Assembly: GCA_037439785.1 (NCBI GenBank)
Contig: JBBIVJ010000012.1
Location: 40,244 to 104,243, forward strand
Source: DSVZ01 sp037439785
Lineage (GTDB): Bacteria > Verrucomicrobiota > Verrucomicrobiia > Limisphaerales > J093
Direction of reading: 5' to 3'
DNA length: 64,000 bases
The position numbers and the translations under genes were made by a program. How positions within the stretch are numbered: the stretch's first letter is position 1; each line of letters begins with the position of its first letter. The notes beneath the pieces are model-generated. The model was not told where the DNA came from, did not search any database, and saw nothing but the letters and a program-made list of their open reading frames with translations. Below are positions 8,724 through 17,452 of this stretch, in pieces.

Positions 8724-9476
8724 CTAGAACGTGTAGCCGATGCCGGCGATGAGTTTGAAGTCGTTCTTCTCGCGGCCGGGGGCCGGTTCGCTGCGGTAGG
8801 TGTCCTGGGCCACCACCCGCAGGTCCAGGGCCTCGGTGATCTTGGTGGCAATGCCGATTTCGGCGGTCAGCAGGTAGTCCGCCCAGTCGTCAATCTTCGG
8901 GGCGTAGTCCAGGCTCTGCCAGAGGCGGGCCGTCTTGCTGATCTGCCAGGTGAATTTCTCCCCGAACCGGATGGTGGCGTAATCGCGCTGATCTTCGTGG
9001 TGGTATTTCTCCAGGACGTAGCCCGGGCCGGTCTCGACGCTGAGGGTGATCTTGTCGTTTTTGACCAGGTAGTAGCCGGCGCCCGCGCTGAAGGTCAGGC
9101 GGTAGGCGATGTCCGCCACATCATCGTGCAGGGCGTCCACGCGGGCAAAGCCAAACCACCGCTCGCTGAACAGGCGGTTGTACTGGAGGAAGGCCGCGGC
9201 GTTGGCGGCGGTGGTGGTGTCGTCGGTCTCCCCGTAGGTGGCACCCGCACCGAAGAACAGTTCATTGCTCGACCACTTGCGCTCGGAGTTGATGGACGCG
9301 CTGGCGGTGACGGTGTCGCTGTTGCCGCGGGTCAGGGTGGCGCCCACGCTGGCGGTGGTCTTCCAGGTACCTTTGGCAGGGTCCGCCTCCTGGGCCCGAG
9401 TCGGGCCGGCCACGGCCAGCCCCATGCCGGCCAGGGTCAGGGTGGTGGGGAGGTACAGGGAGGGGGATCGTTGCAT
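8724..9476 (-). CDS. DUF481 family outer-membrane beta-barrel protein
   Basis: 250 residues from ATG 9476. A clear signal peptide ends TRAQEA near residue 30. The mature part is built of alternating amphipathic strands, with GATLTRGNSDT near the start, as in the DUF481/YdiY family, and it ends in aromatic Phe (LIAGIGYTF), the usual C-terminal signal for outer-membrane barrel insertion. Members are membrane proteins of unknown substrate. A strong terminator follows it. Confidence 0.85.
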   Translation of the reverse strand: MQRSPSLYLPTTLTLAGMGLAVAGPTRAQEADPAKGTWKTTASVGATLTRGNSDTVTASASINSERKWSSNELFFGAGATYGETDDTTTAANAAAFLQYNRLFSERWFGFARVDALHDDVADIAYRLTFSAGAGYYLVKNDKITLSVETGPGYVLEKYHHEDQRDYATIRFGEKFTWQISKTARLWQSLDYAPKIDDWADYLLTAEIGIATKITEALDLRVVAQDTYRSEPAPGREKNDFKLIAGIGYTF

Positions 9477-9660
9477 CGGAGATGGATGGTTGAAGGGTTC
9501 AGGTCAGAAGCCGGCCGGGCGGCCCGGGTGCGTTCTTCCGGGTCCGCTGCGGGGTTTTCCGCGGGCCGACGCGCACCGACTTTAGCAATCCCCCCCCTCC
9601 CGTCAACGCCGGAGCGGCCGGGGACGGCACCCCCGGCCGCGGCGGGGGCCGGACAAGCGA

Positions 9661-9690
9661 TTGACACACCGGACACCTCCCCTCCAAGCT
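9661..9690 (+). promoter_or_regulatory. promoter of Gfo/Idh/MocA gene, probably leaderless
   Basis: TTGACA at 9661-9666, an 18-base spacer and CAAGCT at 9685-9690. Six bases follow before the ATG at 9697. The -35 is perfect; the -10 matches only at the key A2 and T6. Confidence 0.4.
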
Positions 9691-9696
9691 CCCGCC

Positions 9697-11052
9697 ATGC
9701 AGCCTACTTCCTCCCGCCGGGACTTCCTCCGCCAGACCGGTTCCTTCGCCGTCGCCAGCACGCTCGCCGGCGTAACCCTGCCGCACGTCCACGCGGCCGG
9801 CAGCGACCTGATCCAGGTGGCGCTGATCGGCTGCGGCGGGCGCGGCACCGGCGCCGCGGCCAACGCCCTGGCCACCGCCAGGCAGGGCCCCATCAAGCTG
9901 GTGGCCATGGCCGAGGTCTTTCGGCAGAAGCTCGACCGCAGTGTCGAGAGCCTCAGCCGCAGTTACGCCAGCCAGTTCGACGCACCTCCCGAGCGGCGGT
10001 TCGTGGGCTTCGATGCCTACAAAAAGGCGATGGACTGCCTGCGGCCGGGCGACGTGGCCATCTTTGCCACCCCGCCCGCCTTCCGCTGGGTGCACTTCAC
10101 CTACGCCCTGGCGAAGGGGTTGCACGTGTTCATGGAAAAGCCGGTCACGGTGGACGGCCCCACCACGCGGCGGATGCTCGACCTGGCCAAACAGGCCGAC
10201 GCCAAGAACCTCAAGGTGGGGGTGGGCCTGATGGTCCGCCACTGTCGCGGACGCCAGCAACTGCTCGAGCGCATTCAGGGCGGGGAAATCGGTGACCTGG
10301 TGCTGCTGCGGGCGTACCGCACCGGCGGTGCGGCGGCGCGGGCGGGGCAGCCGCCGGCGGGCATGAGTGAGGTGCTCTACCAGGTCCAGCGCTTCCACAG
10401 CTTCCTCTGGGCCAGTGGCGGGCTCTTCAGCGACTACAACATCCACCAGATTGACGAGTGTTGCTGGATGAAAGGCGCCTGGCCCGTGCGCGCCCACGGC
10501 ACCGGCGGCCGCCATTTCCGGGGCGACGCCGTGGACCAGAACTTCGACTCCTACTCGGTCGAATACACCTACCCGGACGGCACCCGGCTGTTCTTCACCG
10601 GCCGCCACCAGGACGGCACCCACACCGAATTCGCCAGCTACGCCCACGGCACCAGGGGCGCGGCCATCATCTCCACCTCCGGCCACACCCCCGGCCGGGT
10701 GCGCACCTTCAAGGGCCACAACCTCACCCGCGCCGACATGCTCTGGGCCTTCCCCCAACCCGAGCCCAGCCCCTACCAGCTCGAGTGGGACGACCTCATC
10801 GAGGCCATCCGCCAGGACAAGCCCTACAACGAAACCGAGCGCGGCGCCATCGCCAGCCTCGTCACCGCGATGGGCCGCCTGGCCGCCCACACCGGCCAAA
10901 TCATCACCTACGAGCAGATGCTCAACCACGACCACGAATTCGCCCCCCACGTGGCCGAACTGACCGCGGACTCTCCGCCCCCCTTGCCGCGCGACGCCGA
11001 CGGTCGCTACCCCGTCCCCCAGCCGGGGCAGAAAAAGCTGCGCGAGTACTGA
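9697..11052 (+). CDS. Gfo/Idh/MocA family oxidoreductase, Tat-exported
   Basis: 451 residues from ATG 9697. The N-terminus has SRRDFLRQ and a hydrophobic stretch ending HVHAAG, a twin-arginine signal, so the folded, cofactor-loaded enzyme is exported. The NAD(P)-binding site is VALIGCGGRGTGAA (about residues 38-51), and EKPVTVDGP matches the conserved EKP strand-loop. The C-terminal substrate domain has SGGLFSDYNIHQIDECCWM. Such proteins are numerous in Verrucomicrobiota and Planctomycetota and are tied to sugar or polysaccharide breakdown; the substrate cannot be read from sequence. It appears to be transcribed alone. Confidence 0.9.
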   Translation: MQPTSSRRDFLRQTGSFAVASTLAGVTLPHVHAAGSDLIQVALIGCGGRGTGAAANALATARQGPIKLVAMAEVFRQKLDRSVESLSRSYASQFDAPPERRFVGFDAYKKAMDCLRPGDVAIFATPPAFRWVHFTYALAKGLHVFMEKPVTVDGPTTRRMLDLAKQADAKNLKVGVGLMVRHCRGRQQLLERIQGGEIGDLVLLRAYRTGGAAARAGQPPAGMSEVLYQVQRFHSFLWASGGLFSDYNIHQIDECCWMKGAWPVRAHGTGGRHFRGDAVDQNFDSYSVEYTYPDGTRLFFTGRHQDGTHTEFASYAHGTRGAAIISTSGHTPGRVRTFKGHNLTRADMLWAFPQPEPSPYQLEWDDLIEAIRQDKPYNETERGAIASLVTAMGRLAAHTGQIITYEQMLNHDHEFAPHVAELTADSPPPLPRDADGRYPVPQPGQKKLREY

Positions 11053-11158
11053 GCGCTCCCGCCCCACACCGCACCCCGCCGCGGGGGCCCGCCTGCCGAG
11101 AGCCTTCGCGTCCCGGGCGGCGCCGGCCGCCCGCCGACGGTCCCCGCCCGGCGCGCCT

Positions 11159-11872
11159 TCACCACAGCGCTTCCTCCTCCTCGTGATGGCGCCGGTAAAA
11201 GTGCCGGACCTTGACCACGCTGCACAGCAGCGCCCCGAAGACAAACCCGCCCATGTGCGCCCACCAGGCGATGCCCCCCGCCGCATCCGGCCGGGCCAGC
11301 AGGCTGAGGGTGCCGTTGAAGAACTGCAGGATGAACCACCACCCCAGGAAAACCACCGCCGGCACCACGAAGTAGGGGCCCAGGAAAAACGGCGGAATCA
11401 ACATCGCCACCCGGGCATGGGGGTAGAGCCGGAAATAGCCGCCCATCACCGCGGCAATCGCCCCACTGGCCCCGATGGTCGGCACTGGCGACAGGGGGTT
11501 GGTATAGATGTGCAGCACCGCCGCCGCCAGCCCCCCGGCCAGGTAAAACAGCAGGAAACGGCGGCGCCCCAGCCGGTCCTCGACGTTGTCGCCAAAGACC
11601 CAGAGGGTCCACAGGTTGCCCAGCAGATGCGTCCAGCCGCCGTGCAGAAACATCGAGGTCAGAAACGGCAGGGCCTGTTCGGGCCAGGTGAACAGCGCGG
11701 CCACCTCGCCCACCGTGTAGCGCACCGGCACAATCCCCAGGTGCAACAGCACGTCCGCCAGCCGCGGCCCAAGCCGCAGTTCCCAGAAAAAAACGGCCAC
11801 GTTCACCGCAATCAACGTCAACGTCACCACCGGAAACCGCCGGCTGGGAATGTCATCGCGCAGGGGAAGCAT
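11159..11872 (-). CDS. rhomboid family intramembrane serine protease
   Basis: 237 residues from ATG 11872. The protein has six or so membrane segments. The catalytic Ser is in GASGA (residue 136) and the catalytic His is in AHMGG (residue 206). The conserved HGGWTHLLGNLW loop (about 78-89) and NVEDRLG are also present. It cleaves substrates within the membrane. The gene is 24 bases downstream of cbpA on the same strand, which ties it to the cbpA-cbpM-protease group. Confidence 0.92.
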   Translation of the reverse strand: MLPLRDDIPSRRFPVVTLTLIAVNVAVFFWELRLGPRLADVLLHLGIVPVRYTVGEVAALFTWPEQALPFLTSMFLHGGWTHLLGNLWTLWVFGDNVEDRLGRRRFLLFYLAGGLAAAVLHIYTNPLSPVPTIGASGAIAAVMGGYFRLYPHARVAMLIPPFFLGPYFVVPAVVFLGWWFILQFFNGTLSLLARPDAAGGIAWWAHMGGFVFGALLCSVVKVRHFYRRHHEEEEALW

Positions 11873-11896
11873 GGTCGGGACGGGCAGGGGGGCAGG

Positions 11897-12910
11897 TCAG
11901 CCCGTGCGAGGGTTGAAGCGGGAGACCCGGCGCAACTGTTCCCAGAGCTGGCGCTCCTCGGTGCTGAGCTGCTCGGGCACGGCGATATTGACCACCACGT
12001 ACAGGTCCCCCCGCTCCCCGCCGGCGTGCCGCAGCCCGCGGCCGCGCACCCGCAACTGCCGGCCACTCGAAGTGCCGGGCGGGATGCGGACGGTGACCCG
12101 CCCGTCCGGCGTGGGGACCTCCACCGTGGCCCCCAGGGCGGCCTCCCACGGCGCCAGGTCAAGGTCGTGATACAGGTCCGCCCCGCGCACGCGGAACCAC
12201 GGATGCGCGGCCAGCCGCACACGCAGGTAAAGGTCCCCCGGCGGGCCGCCGCCGCGGCCCTCGCCCCCCTGGCCCGGCACGCGGATGGTTTGGCCGTCCT
12301 GCACGCCGGCCGGGATGCGCACCTTGAAGGTGTGCGTCTCGGTCTGGCCGGTGCAGGGATCGGTCTTCTGCAATGAGATGCTGCGCACCGCTCCGTGGAA
12401 GGCTTCCTCGAGCGTAACCAGCAGATCGCCCTCGATGTCCGGGCCGCGCTGGCCGGCGGCGGTGGCGCCGGTGTCGAAGACGGCGTCGTCCGCTTCCGCG
12501 CCGACGGGGCGTCCCGCACGAGCCCGACGGAACAGTTCATCCAGCTCGCCCCGGCCGAAGAACTGCTCGAAGAAGTCGCTGAAACCGGTGCCGCCGAAGT
12601 GGAACTCGAACTGCTCGGAGCCGTCGGGGCTGGTCCAGCGGGTGGCGCCGGTGCCGGGCGGCGCCTCAAAGCCCTCGCCGGAGACCCACTGCGCACCCAG
12701 GGTGTCGTACTTGCGGCGCTTGGCGGGGTCGCTCAGGACCTCGTAGGCCTCGTTGATCTCCTTGAACTTTTCCTCGGCGGCCTTTTTGTCCCGGGCCACG
12801 TCAGGGTGGTACCGGCGGGCGAGCTTGCGGAAGGCCTTCTTGATGTCCTCCTCGGAGGCGTCGCGCGGGACGCCGAGGATGGCGTAGTAGTCTTTGAACT
12901 CGACCGGCAT
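11897..12910 (-). CDS. cbpA: DnaJ-class co-chaperone, CbpA type
   Basis: 337 residues from ATG 12910. An N-terminal J domain (residues 6-70) carries the HPD motif in RRYHPDVARD, needed to stimulate DnaK ATPase. A Gly/Phe-rich region with GGTGFSDFFEQFF follows. The C-terminal part has the DnaJ substrate-binding domains but no CxxCxGxG zinc repeats, which makes it a CbpA-type (class B) protein. It starts 17 bases after the stop of the MerR-like cbpM gene, the normal partner order. Confidence 0.92.
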   Translation of the reverse strand: MPVEFKDYYAILGVPRDASEEDIKKAFRKLARRYHPDVARDKKAAEEKFKEINEAYEVLSDPAKRRKYDTLGAQWVSGEGFEAPPGTGATRWTSPDGSEQFEFHFGGTGFSDFFEQFFGRGELDELFRRARAGRPVGAEADDAVFDTGATAAGQRGPDIEGDLLVTLEEAFHGAVRSISLQKTDPCTGQTETHTFKVRIPAGVQDGQTIRVPGQGGEGRGGGPPGDLYLRVRLAAHPWFRVRGADLYHDLDLAPWEAALGATVEVPTPDGRVTVRIPPGTSSGRQLRVRGRGLRHAGGERGDLYVVVNIAVPEQLSTEERQLWEQLRRVSRFNPRTG

Positions 12911-12927
12911 GGGGCGGGGCGGCGGGT

Positions 12928-13230
12928 TCAGAGGGTGCGCCAGAAGCGCAGCTCCTGTTGCAAACGTTCGACCTGGTCCTGGAGTTCGACGATCAGGCGC
13001 AGGGCCGGCAGGCTGAGCTGGTAGGTGCGGTGCAGTTCGGCCAGCCGCCGCAGGCGCCGGAGCCCCTCGTCATTGAAGGTCCAGCCGCCCGCCTCGGGCG
13101 CGCCCACCGGCGCCACCAACCCGTCCTGGCAGTACAACACAATCTGCCGGCGCGGCAGGTGGGTGAGCCGGGCGGCCTCCTCGAGGGTGTACCGGGCGGC
13201 GGGGTCCGGCGTGTACAGCTCCAAGGTCAT
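12928..13230 (-). CDS. cbpM: MerR-like chaperone modulator, CbpM family
   Basis: 100 residues from ATG 13230. A MerR-type helix-turn-helix region is visible (YTLEEAARLTHLPRRQIVLY), followed by DGLVAPV and a wing-like segment, then a coiled-coil end (LQDQVERLQQELRFW). CbpM proteins bind the J domain of CbpA and restrain it; the adjacent cbpA gene supports this over a classical MerR regulator. It lies downstream of the site-2 protease gene with a 71-base gap. Confidence 0.82.
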   Translation of the reverse strand: MTLELYTPDPAARYTLEEAARLTHLPRRQIVLYCQDGLVAPVGAPEAGGWTFNDEGLRRLRRLAELHRTYQLSLPALRLIVELQDQVERLQQELRFWRTL

Positions 13231-13301
13231 CACCGTGTGCGTCTTGGTAGGGTTCACGGGAACAGGCAAAGCCACCGTGCGAGCGGGCAACCTCCGCGGC
13301 G

Positions 13302-14414
13302 TCAGGTGCGGGCCGGCCGCCAGGCCGGGCGGCCGTCGGGCGGGCGCAGCGAACGCACCAGCATCATCTCGCCCACGTTCTCCGGGGTGATCAACCCCAC
13401 GAAACGACCCGCCCGGTCCACCACCGGCAACGCCGGGCAACCGCATTCCTGCATCTCGCGGAAGGCTTCCTCGAAGGGGTCGTGCGGTGAGACCACCGGC
13501 AGGTCGCGGCGCATGAACTCCGCCACCGCCGCGTGCGGGCCGTGCTTTTTGTAGGCGGCGATCATGTCGTCCCGCGTCAGCACCCCCAGCACGCGCTCGG
13601 CTTCGTCCACCACCGGGAACTCGTGCTGGGAGGTGCGCAGGAGCGCCTCGGCGGCGTCGTCCAGGGTGGCGCGCGGGGGCAGCCGCACCAGGTGCGTCAT
13701 CATCGCCTCGGCCACCGGCACGCCCAGGCTGATGTCCTTGAGCTGCGCGGCGGAGGCCTCGGCCTGGGCGCCCAGGAAGATGAAGAAGGCGATGAAGATC
13801 AGCATGGGGTTGGCAAACAGGCCGATGAAGCCGAACACAAACGCCAGCGCCTGGCCGATGCCGGCGGCGATCTGCGTGGCCCGACCGTAGCTCATGACCA
13901 TCGCCAGCACGGACCGCAGCACCCGCCCGCCGTCCATGGGAAAGGCGGGGATGAGGTTGAAGAGCACCAGCATCACGTTCACCGTGGCCAGCTTGGCCAG
14001 CATGCCGGTGCCGGGATGGTTCAGCCGCTCCAGCGGCTCCCACGCCGGGCGCTGATCCAGCAGCCCGATCAGCACCGCCGCGATGACCACGTTGACCAGC
14101 GGCCCCGCCAGCGCCACCACCAGCTCCTGCCACGGCTGGTCCGGCATCCGCTGCAGCCGGGCCACCCCGCCGATGGGCAGCAGGGTGATGTCCGGCGTGC
14201 GGATGCCAAAGGCCCGCGCCGCCAGGGCGTGGCCAAACTCGTGCAGCAACACGCAGCCGAACAACGCCAGCACGAAGATCAGCCCCTGCATCGCGGCCGG
14301 CGCCCCGCCCAGTTGGTAATAGCTGAAGCCAATCCAGGCCAGAAACAGGAGGAAGGTCAGGTGCAGCCGCACGTCAATGCCGGCTACGCGGGCAATTTTG
14401 ATGGACCAGCGCAT
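13302..14414 (-). CDS. site-2 protease family metalloprotease with CBS domains
   Basis: 370 residues from ATG 14414. It has several membrane segments with the zinc-binding HEFGH motif (His58, Glu59, His62) and the third ligand in NLIPAFPMDGG (Asp161), as in M50 site-2 proteases. Two CBS domains follow (about residues 230-355), which commonly sense adenosine nucleotides. It probably cleaves membrane-bound regulators or signal-peptide remnants. It is 18 bases downstream of the host-attachment-family gene and upstream of cbpM-cbpA-rhomboid on the same strand. Confidence 0.93.
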   Translation of the reverse strand: MRWSIKIARVAGIDVRLHLTFLLFLAWIGFSYYQLGGAPAAMQGLIFVLALFGCVLLHEFGHALAARAFGIRTPDITLLPIGGVARLQRMPDQPWQELVVALAGPLVNVVIAAVLIGLLDQRPAWEPLERLNHPGTGMLAKLATVNVMLVLFNLIPAFPMDGGRVLRSVLAMVMSYGRATQIAAGIGQALAFVFGFIGLFANPMLIFIAFFIFLGAQAEASAAQLKDISLGVPVAEAMMTHLVRLPPRATLDDAAEALLRTSQHEFPVVDEAERVLGVLTRDDMIAAYKKHGPHAAVAEFMRRDLPVVSPHDPFEEAFREMQECGCPALPVVDRAGRFVGLITPENVGEMMLVRSLRPPDGRPAWRPART

Positions 14415-14432
14415 GGGCGGGGCGGGGGGGGT

Positions 14433-14921
14433 TCAACGCCGGGGCCGCGACTCAGGACGCGCCGGCGTCAGCAGTGGCCCGAACACGGCCAGCAGTTCGC
14501 GCGAGCCGGTTTTGACCAGGTCGCGCGCCAGGTTCAGCTCGATGCGTTCCCGCACCGTCGCCGGCAGGCCGTCACATAGCGGCCGGTTCAGGGCCCGGGG
14601 TGCGGCCAACCACAGCGGGGTGTCCGGATGCTGGCCGGCCAGCCGGCGGATGTGCCCGGCGATTTCGCGGGTGAGCCGGCGCCGGGTTTCCAGTTTAAGG
14701 TTGTGGTCGTCGCCCACCGGAGCGGCCCCGGCGTGGTTGTTGCGGACCGGCGGCGCCCGGCGACCGGCCAGGTCGGAAACACGGTCCACCAACCGATGGT
14801 GGGCGTCGAGCAGTGCCAGTTCCTCCAACGGCTCCAGCCGGGGCGTGCCCCGGGGGCTGGTGCCCAGCAGGTAGGCCTTGAACGTGCCGAGGTCGGCGAG
14901 GACGAGCAGTTTGGGGTTCAT
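14433..14921 (-). CDS. host attachment family protein
   Basis: 162 residues from ATG 14921. It fits the 'protein required for attachment to host cells' family (PF10116): an N-terminal strand KLLVLADLGTFKAYLL, a variable middle, and a helical C-terminal half with HIRRLAGQHPDTPLWLAAPRAL. Related folds belong to the eRF1/Pelota-like baeRF group. The biochemical function is unknown, and the family name comes from one plant-associated bacterium, so it should not be taken literally here. It is the first gene of the reverse cluster ending with rhomboid. Confidence 0.72.
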   Translation of the reverse strand: MNPKLLVLADLGTFKAYLLGTSPRGTPRLEPLEELALLDAHHRLVDRVSDLAGRRAPPVRNNHAGAAPVGDDHNLKLETRRRLTREIAGHIRRLAGQHPDTPLWLAAPRALNRPLCDGLPATVRERIELNLARDLVKTGSRELLAVFGPLLTPARPESRPRR

Positions 14922-14968
14922 AACTTCGTCACAGACAGGAGCGGCGGGCCCGGCAGGCGGGGCCGGAC

Positions 14969-14983
14969 CGGGACGTCGTCCCG
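14969..14983. promoter_or_regulatory. perfect inverted repeat, possible operator
   Basis: Seven-base arms CGGGACG and CGTCCCG around a single T, 48 bases upstream of the reverse gene at 14433-14921. It could be a regulator site or a small hairpin. The rest of the 14922-15157 gap shows no gene. Confidence 0.3.
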
Positions 14984-15157
14984 ACGAAAAGGAACCCCCC
15001 GCGGGTAGGCCGGTTCAGACTCCTTGCGCGACCGACCGGATCGTTTCCCGACCGGAGAGGCAGCCGCCGGGCGGCGCGTTTCATCACCCACAAGCAAACG
15101 CCATCGGCAGGGTGGCGGCAAGTCACGAATGGGGCCGGGCGGCTCGCGGCCGGGGGG

Positions 15158-16090
15158 CTAGGCGGCGGCCAGGGCGCGGTTCATGCGCTCGATGGCTTCG
15201 TCCACCTCGGCCGGGCTCTTGAAGCCGATGACCACCGCGTCCACCAGCCCGGACTTCATGACGTAGTGCATGGCCGCCTCGCGGTCCTCGGGCCGGGTGA
15301 AGTCGCCATCCCCCACCAGCTTCATGCCCAGGAGGCCGCGGCCCCGGGCGCGCAACCGCTGCAGTTGCTCGACCACCGCGGGCAGATGCGAGGCGTCGCT
15401 GCGGGCGTTCCAGGTCTCGGCGGGGGTGTCCAAGTGGGCGCCCTGGGGATTGAGGCGAACCAGGTGAATCTGGGGCCAGGGTGAATCGGCGGCCGTGCGC
15501 AGCGCCGGCAGGCTGTGGCAGGAAACGCCCTTGGCGCGAATCCACTTGCGCTGCTGCGCCTCGTCGAAGCCGTCGAGGATGCGCTTCCAGTCGTCGGTCC
15601 AGCGGTCCCTGACCATGCAGTGGACCAGCAGGCTGTCCACGTAGTCGGTGTTGAACACCTTCCGGTGCCGGTCAATCACCTCGAGGATTTTCTCCGGCTG
15701 ACCGCCGATCTTGGACTGGAGGAAAAGCTTCTCGCGGGGCAGGCCTTTGATGGCGTCGGCGATCCACTCGAAGGTCACGTAGCTCTGGGCACAGTCCAGG
15801 TAGGTGAGGCCGCGGTCAAAGGCGTAATGGACCAGCCGGACAAAGGCCTCCTTGCCCAGGGCCTTCTGGACATTGCCGCTGTGGCTGCCGGTGCCGATGC
15901 CCAGCCGGCTGCAGGTCAACCCCGTGTTGCCCAAGGGCACCTGGTCGGCATGGGTGCGACGTTCAGCGGCCGGCGCCGCCAGGGCCGGCCACGACGCCAG
16001 GCCGGCCGCGCCGGCCAGGGCGGCGGTCTGGCCGAGAAACTCGCGGCGGGTCAACCCGGCCGCTGAAGTGGGGGAAGGCGTGGTTTTCAT
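15158..16090 (-). CDS. aldo/keto reductase, Tat-exported
   Basis: 310 residues from ATG 16090, chosen because it begins just before the twin-arginine signal LTRREFLGQTAALAGAAGLA. A longer frame to 16153 adds an unlikely leader. The mature enzyme has the aldo/keto reductase TIM barrel with GNTGLTCSRLGIGTG at the start, FDRGLTYLDCAQSY (Asp and Tyr of the catalytic tetrad) and a Lys in LFLQSKIGG. It should reduce carbonyls with NADPH, although export from the cytoplasm makes the cofactor source unclear. Substrate is unknown. Confidence 0.88.
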   Translation of the reverse strand: MKTTPSPTSAAGLTRREFLGQTAALAGAAGLASWPALAAPAAERRTHADQVPLGNTGLTCSRLGIGTGSHSGNVQKALGKEAFVRLVHYAFDRGLTYLDCAQSYVTFEWIADAIKGLPREKLFLQSKIGGQPEKILEVIDRHRKVFNTDYVDSLLVHCMVRDRWTDDWKRILDGFDEAQQRKWIRAKGVSCHSLPALRTAADSPWPQIHLVRLNPQGAHLDTPAETWNARSDASHLPAVVEQLQRLRARGRGLLGMKLVGDGDFTRPEDREAAMHYVMKSGLVDAVVIGFKSPAEVDEAIERMNRALAAA

Positions 16091-16185
16091 CGTACACCTG
16101 CACTTGCCCCGGCTGGTTGTGCGTGGGGGCGAACGCCACGAAGGTGACGCCAAGAACGGCCGGCCGGCAAGGCGTTTTCGGGCAG

Positions 16186-16241
16186 GTAGCCGCCGGCGTG
16201 AGCCGGCGGAGAGGAGGTCCGCGCGTGGCCACGCAGGCTAC
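16186..16241. repeat. pair of REP-like palindromes in opposite orientation
   Basis: Forward unit 16186-16210: GTAG, then an 8-base stem (16190-16197 with 16202-16209) around GTGA, then A. Reverse unit 16241-16218: GTAGCCT, the perfect palindrome GCGTGGCCACGC at 16223-16234, then GCGGA. They fill most of the gap between two reverse genes. The unit matches 1061-1085 and resembles 29315-29363. Confidence 0.55.
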
Positions 16242-16288
16242 GCCCGGGCATCCGCCCGAGAGGACTCCGCCTGCCTGCGGCCGGGCGC

Positions 16289-17425
16289 TCAGCGCGTCCA
16301 GGCGTGGAGGCGGGTTGATTCGCCCTCGGGCAGCGTGATCTGCGTCGAGACCTCCGGCGGGTTGGCGCTGCCGTTGAGGGTGAGATCGAAGACCGTCGAG
16401 GGCGAATGTTCCGGCGTGACCACCAGCCGCACGGGCACCTCGCCGGTGAACCCCTGCCCGCGCAGGACCACCGTCTGCGTGGCCGGCGCCCCGGCCGGCA
16501 GTTCGATGTTCACGCCCGCCGCCGCGTCCATGGCGATGTTCTGGCCGGCCACGGAGACGAAGTGCAGCGACGGCTGCGGTCCGGCGGGAAGCGCGAACAT
16601 CCGCGTGCCGCGGGTGACCGAGCCCTGGAGGGTCAGGTTGCGGAAGGCGGTGGGGTCGGTGGTGTCAATGCGGACCCGGCCGTTGCCTCCGCCGGCCTGG
16701 CCGGTGGCATTCAAACTGCCGCTGCCGCCGCCGGTCGGCGCCACCAGGCGGATGGCCCCGCCGCTGCCGCCGCCATTCGGAGACCAGCCCCCCATGGCAT
16801 TGATCTGGCCGTTGACCACGATGCGGGTGTTGGAGGCGATCAAGATGGCCCCGCCCCCACCCGGACCGCCGTTGCCGGGATTGCCGTTGATTCCGGCGGC
16901 ACCCGACCCGCCGATCAACGGGACGATGAGCACATTGCCGTAGGTGCGGTCGTTGCCCGAGGCCCCCGTGGCATGGGCGGCGGCGCGCTGGCCGTCGGCG
17001 TTCAGCCCGCGGCCGGGACCCTGGCCGTCGCCGCCGCGGTTGGCCGGGGCGCTGGGGCCGAAGCCGCCGTAGCCGCCATCAAAGCCCCCCGGCCCGCCGC
17101 TGCCGGCAATGGCGCCGGAGTTGTTGCCGCCGGAGACGTCTATGGTGCCGGCGATGGTCACGTCGCCCTGAGCGAGCAGCACGACCGGGGTGTTGAGGGG
17201 GTTCTTGTTGAAGCGCAGCGTCCGGCCGGCGGCCACGTTGATGGTGGTGCAGTGGAAGATGCCGTCCGGCGGCAGGTCCAGGGTGGTGTTTTCCGTGATG
17301 TTCAGCGGGCCGTAGCTGCCGTTGCTGCCCGAGTCAAACTGGGCCCGGGCCAGCGGCGGCAACAGACCGGCACACAGGGCGACGCAGAGGGCGAGCGCGC
17401 GGGAGGGATGGGTCATGGTTTTCAT
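16289..17425 (-). CDS. secreted glycine-rich protein
   Basis: 378 residues from ATG 17425 (an in-frame ATG at 17416 is possible). A signal peptide ends PLARAQF near residue 29. The first half resembles a right-handed beta-helix or pectate-lyase-like surface layer: NITENTTLDLPPDGIFHCTTINV. The middle is very Gly/Asn-rich (GGSGGAI, GGGNGRVRI), the last 130 residues are beta-type. It lies 27 bases downstream of the 1,531-residue exported protein gene, so both are probably made and secreted together. No enzyme motif is visible. Confidence 0.72.
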   Translation of the reverse strand: MKTMTHPSRALALCVALCAGLLPPLARAQFDSGSNGSYGPLNITENTTLDLPPDGIFHCTTINVAAGRTLRFNKNPLNTPVVLLAQGDVTIAGTIDVSGGNNSGAIAGSGGPGGFDGGYGGFGPSAPANRGGDGQGPGRGLNADGQRAAAHATGASGNDRTYGNVLIVPLIGGSGAAGINGNPGNGGPGGGGAILIASNTRIVVNGQINAMGGWSPNGGGSGGAIRLVAPTGGGSGSLNATGQAGGGNGRVRIDTTDPTAFRNLTLQGSVTRGTRMFALPAGPQPSLHFVSVAGQNIAMDAAAGVNIELPAGAPATQTVVLRGQGFTGEVPVRLVVTPEHSPSTVFDLTLNGSANPPEVSTQITLPEGESTRLHAWTR

Positions 17426-17452
17426 GGAGATGTCGGGTTGAGGGTGGAGTTC

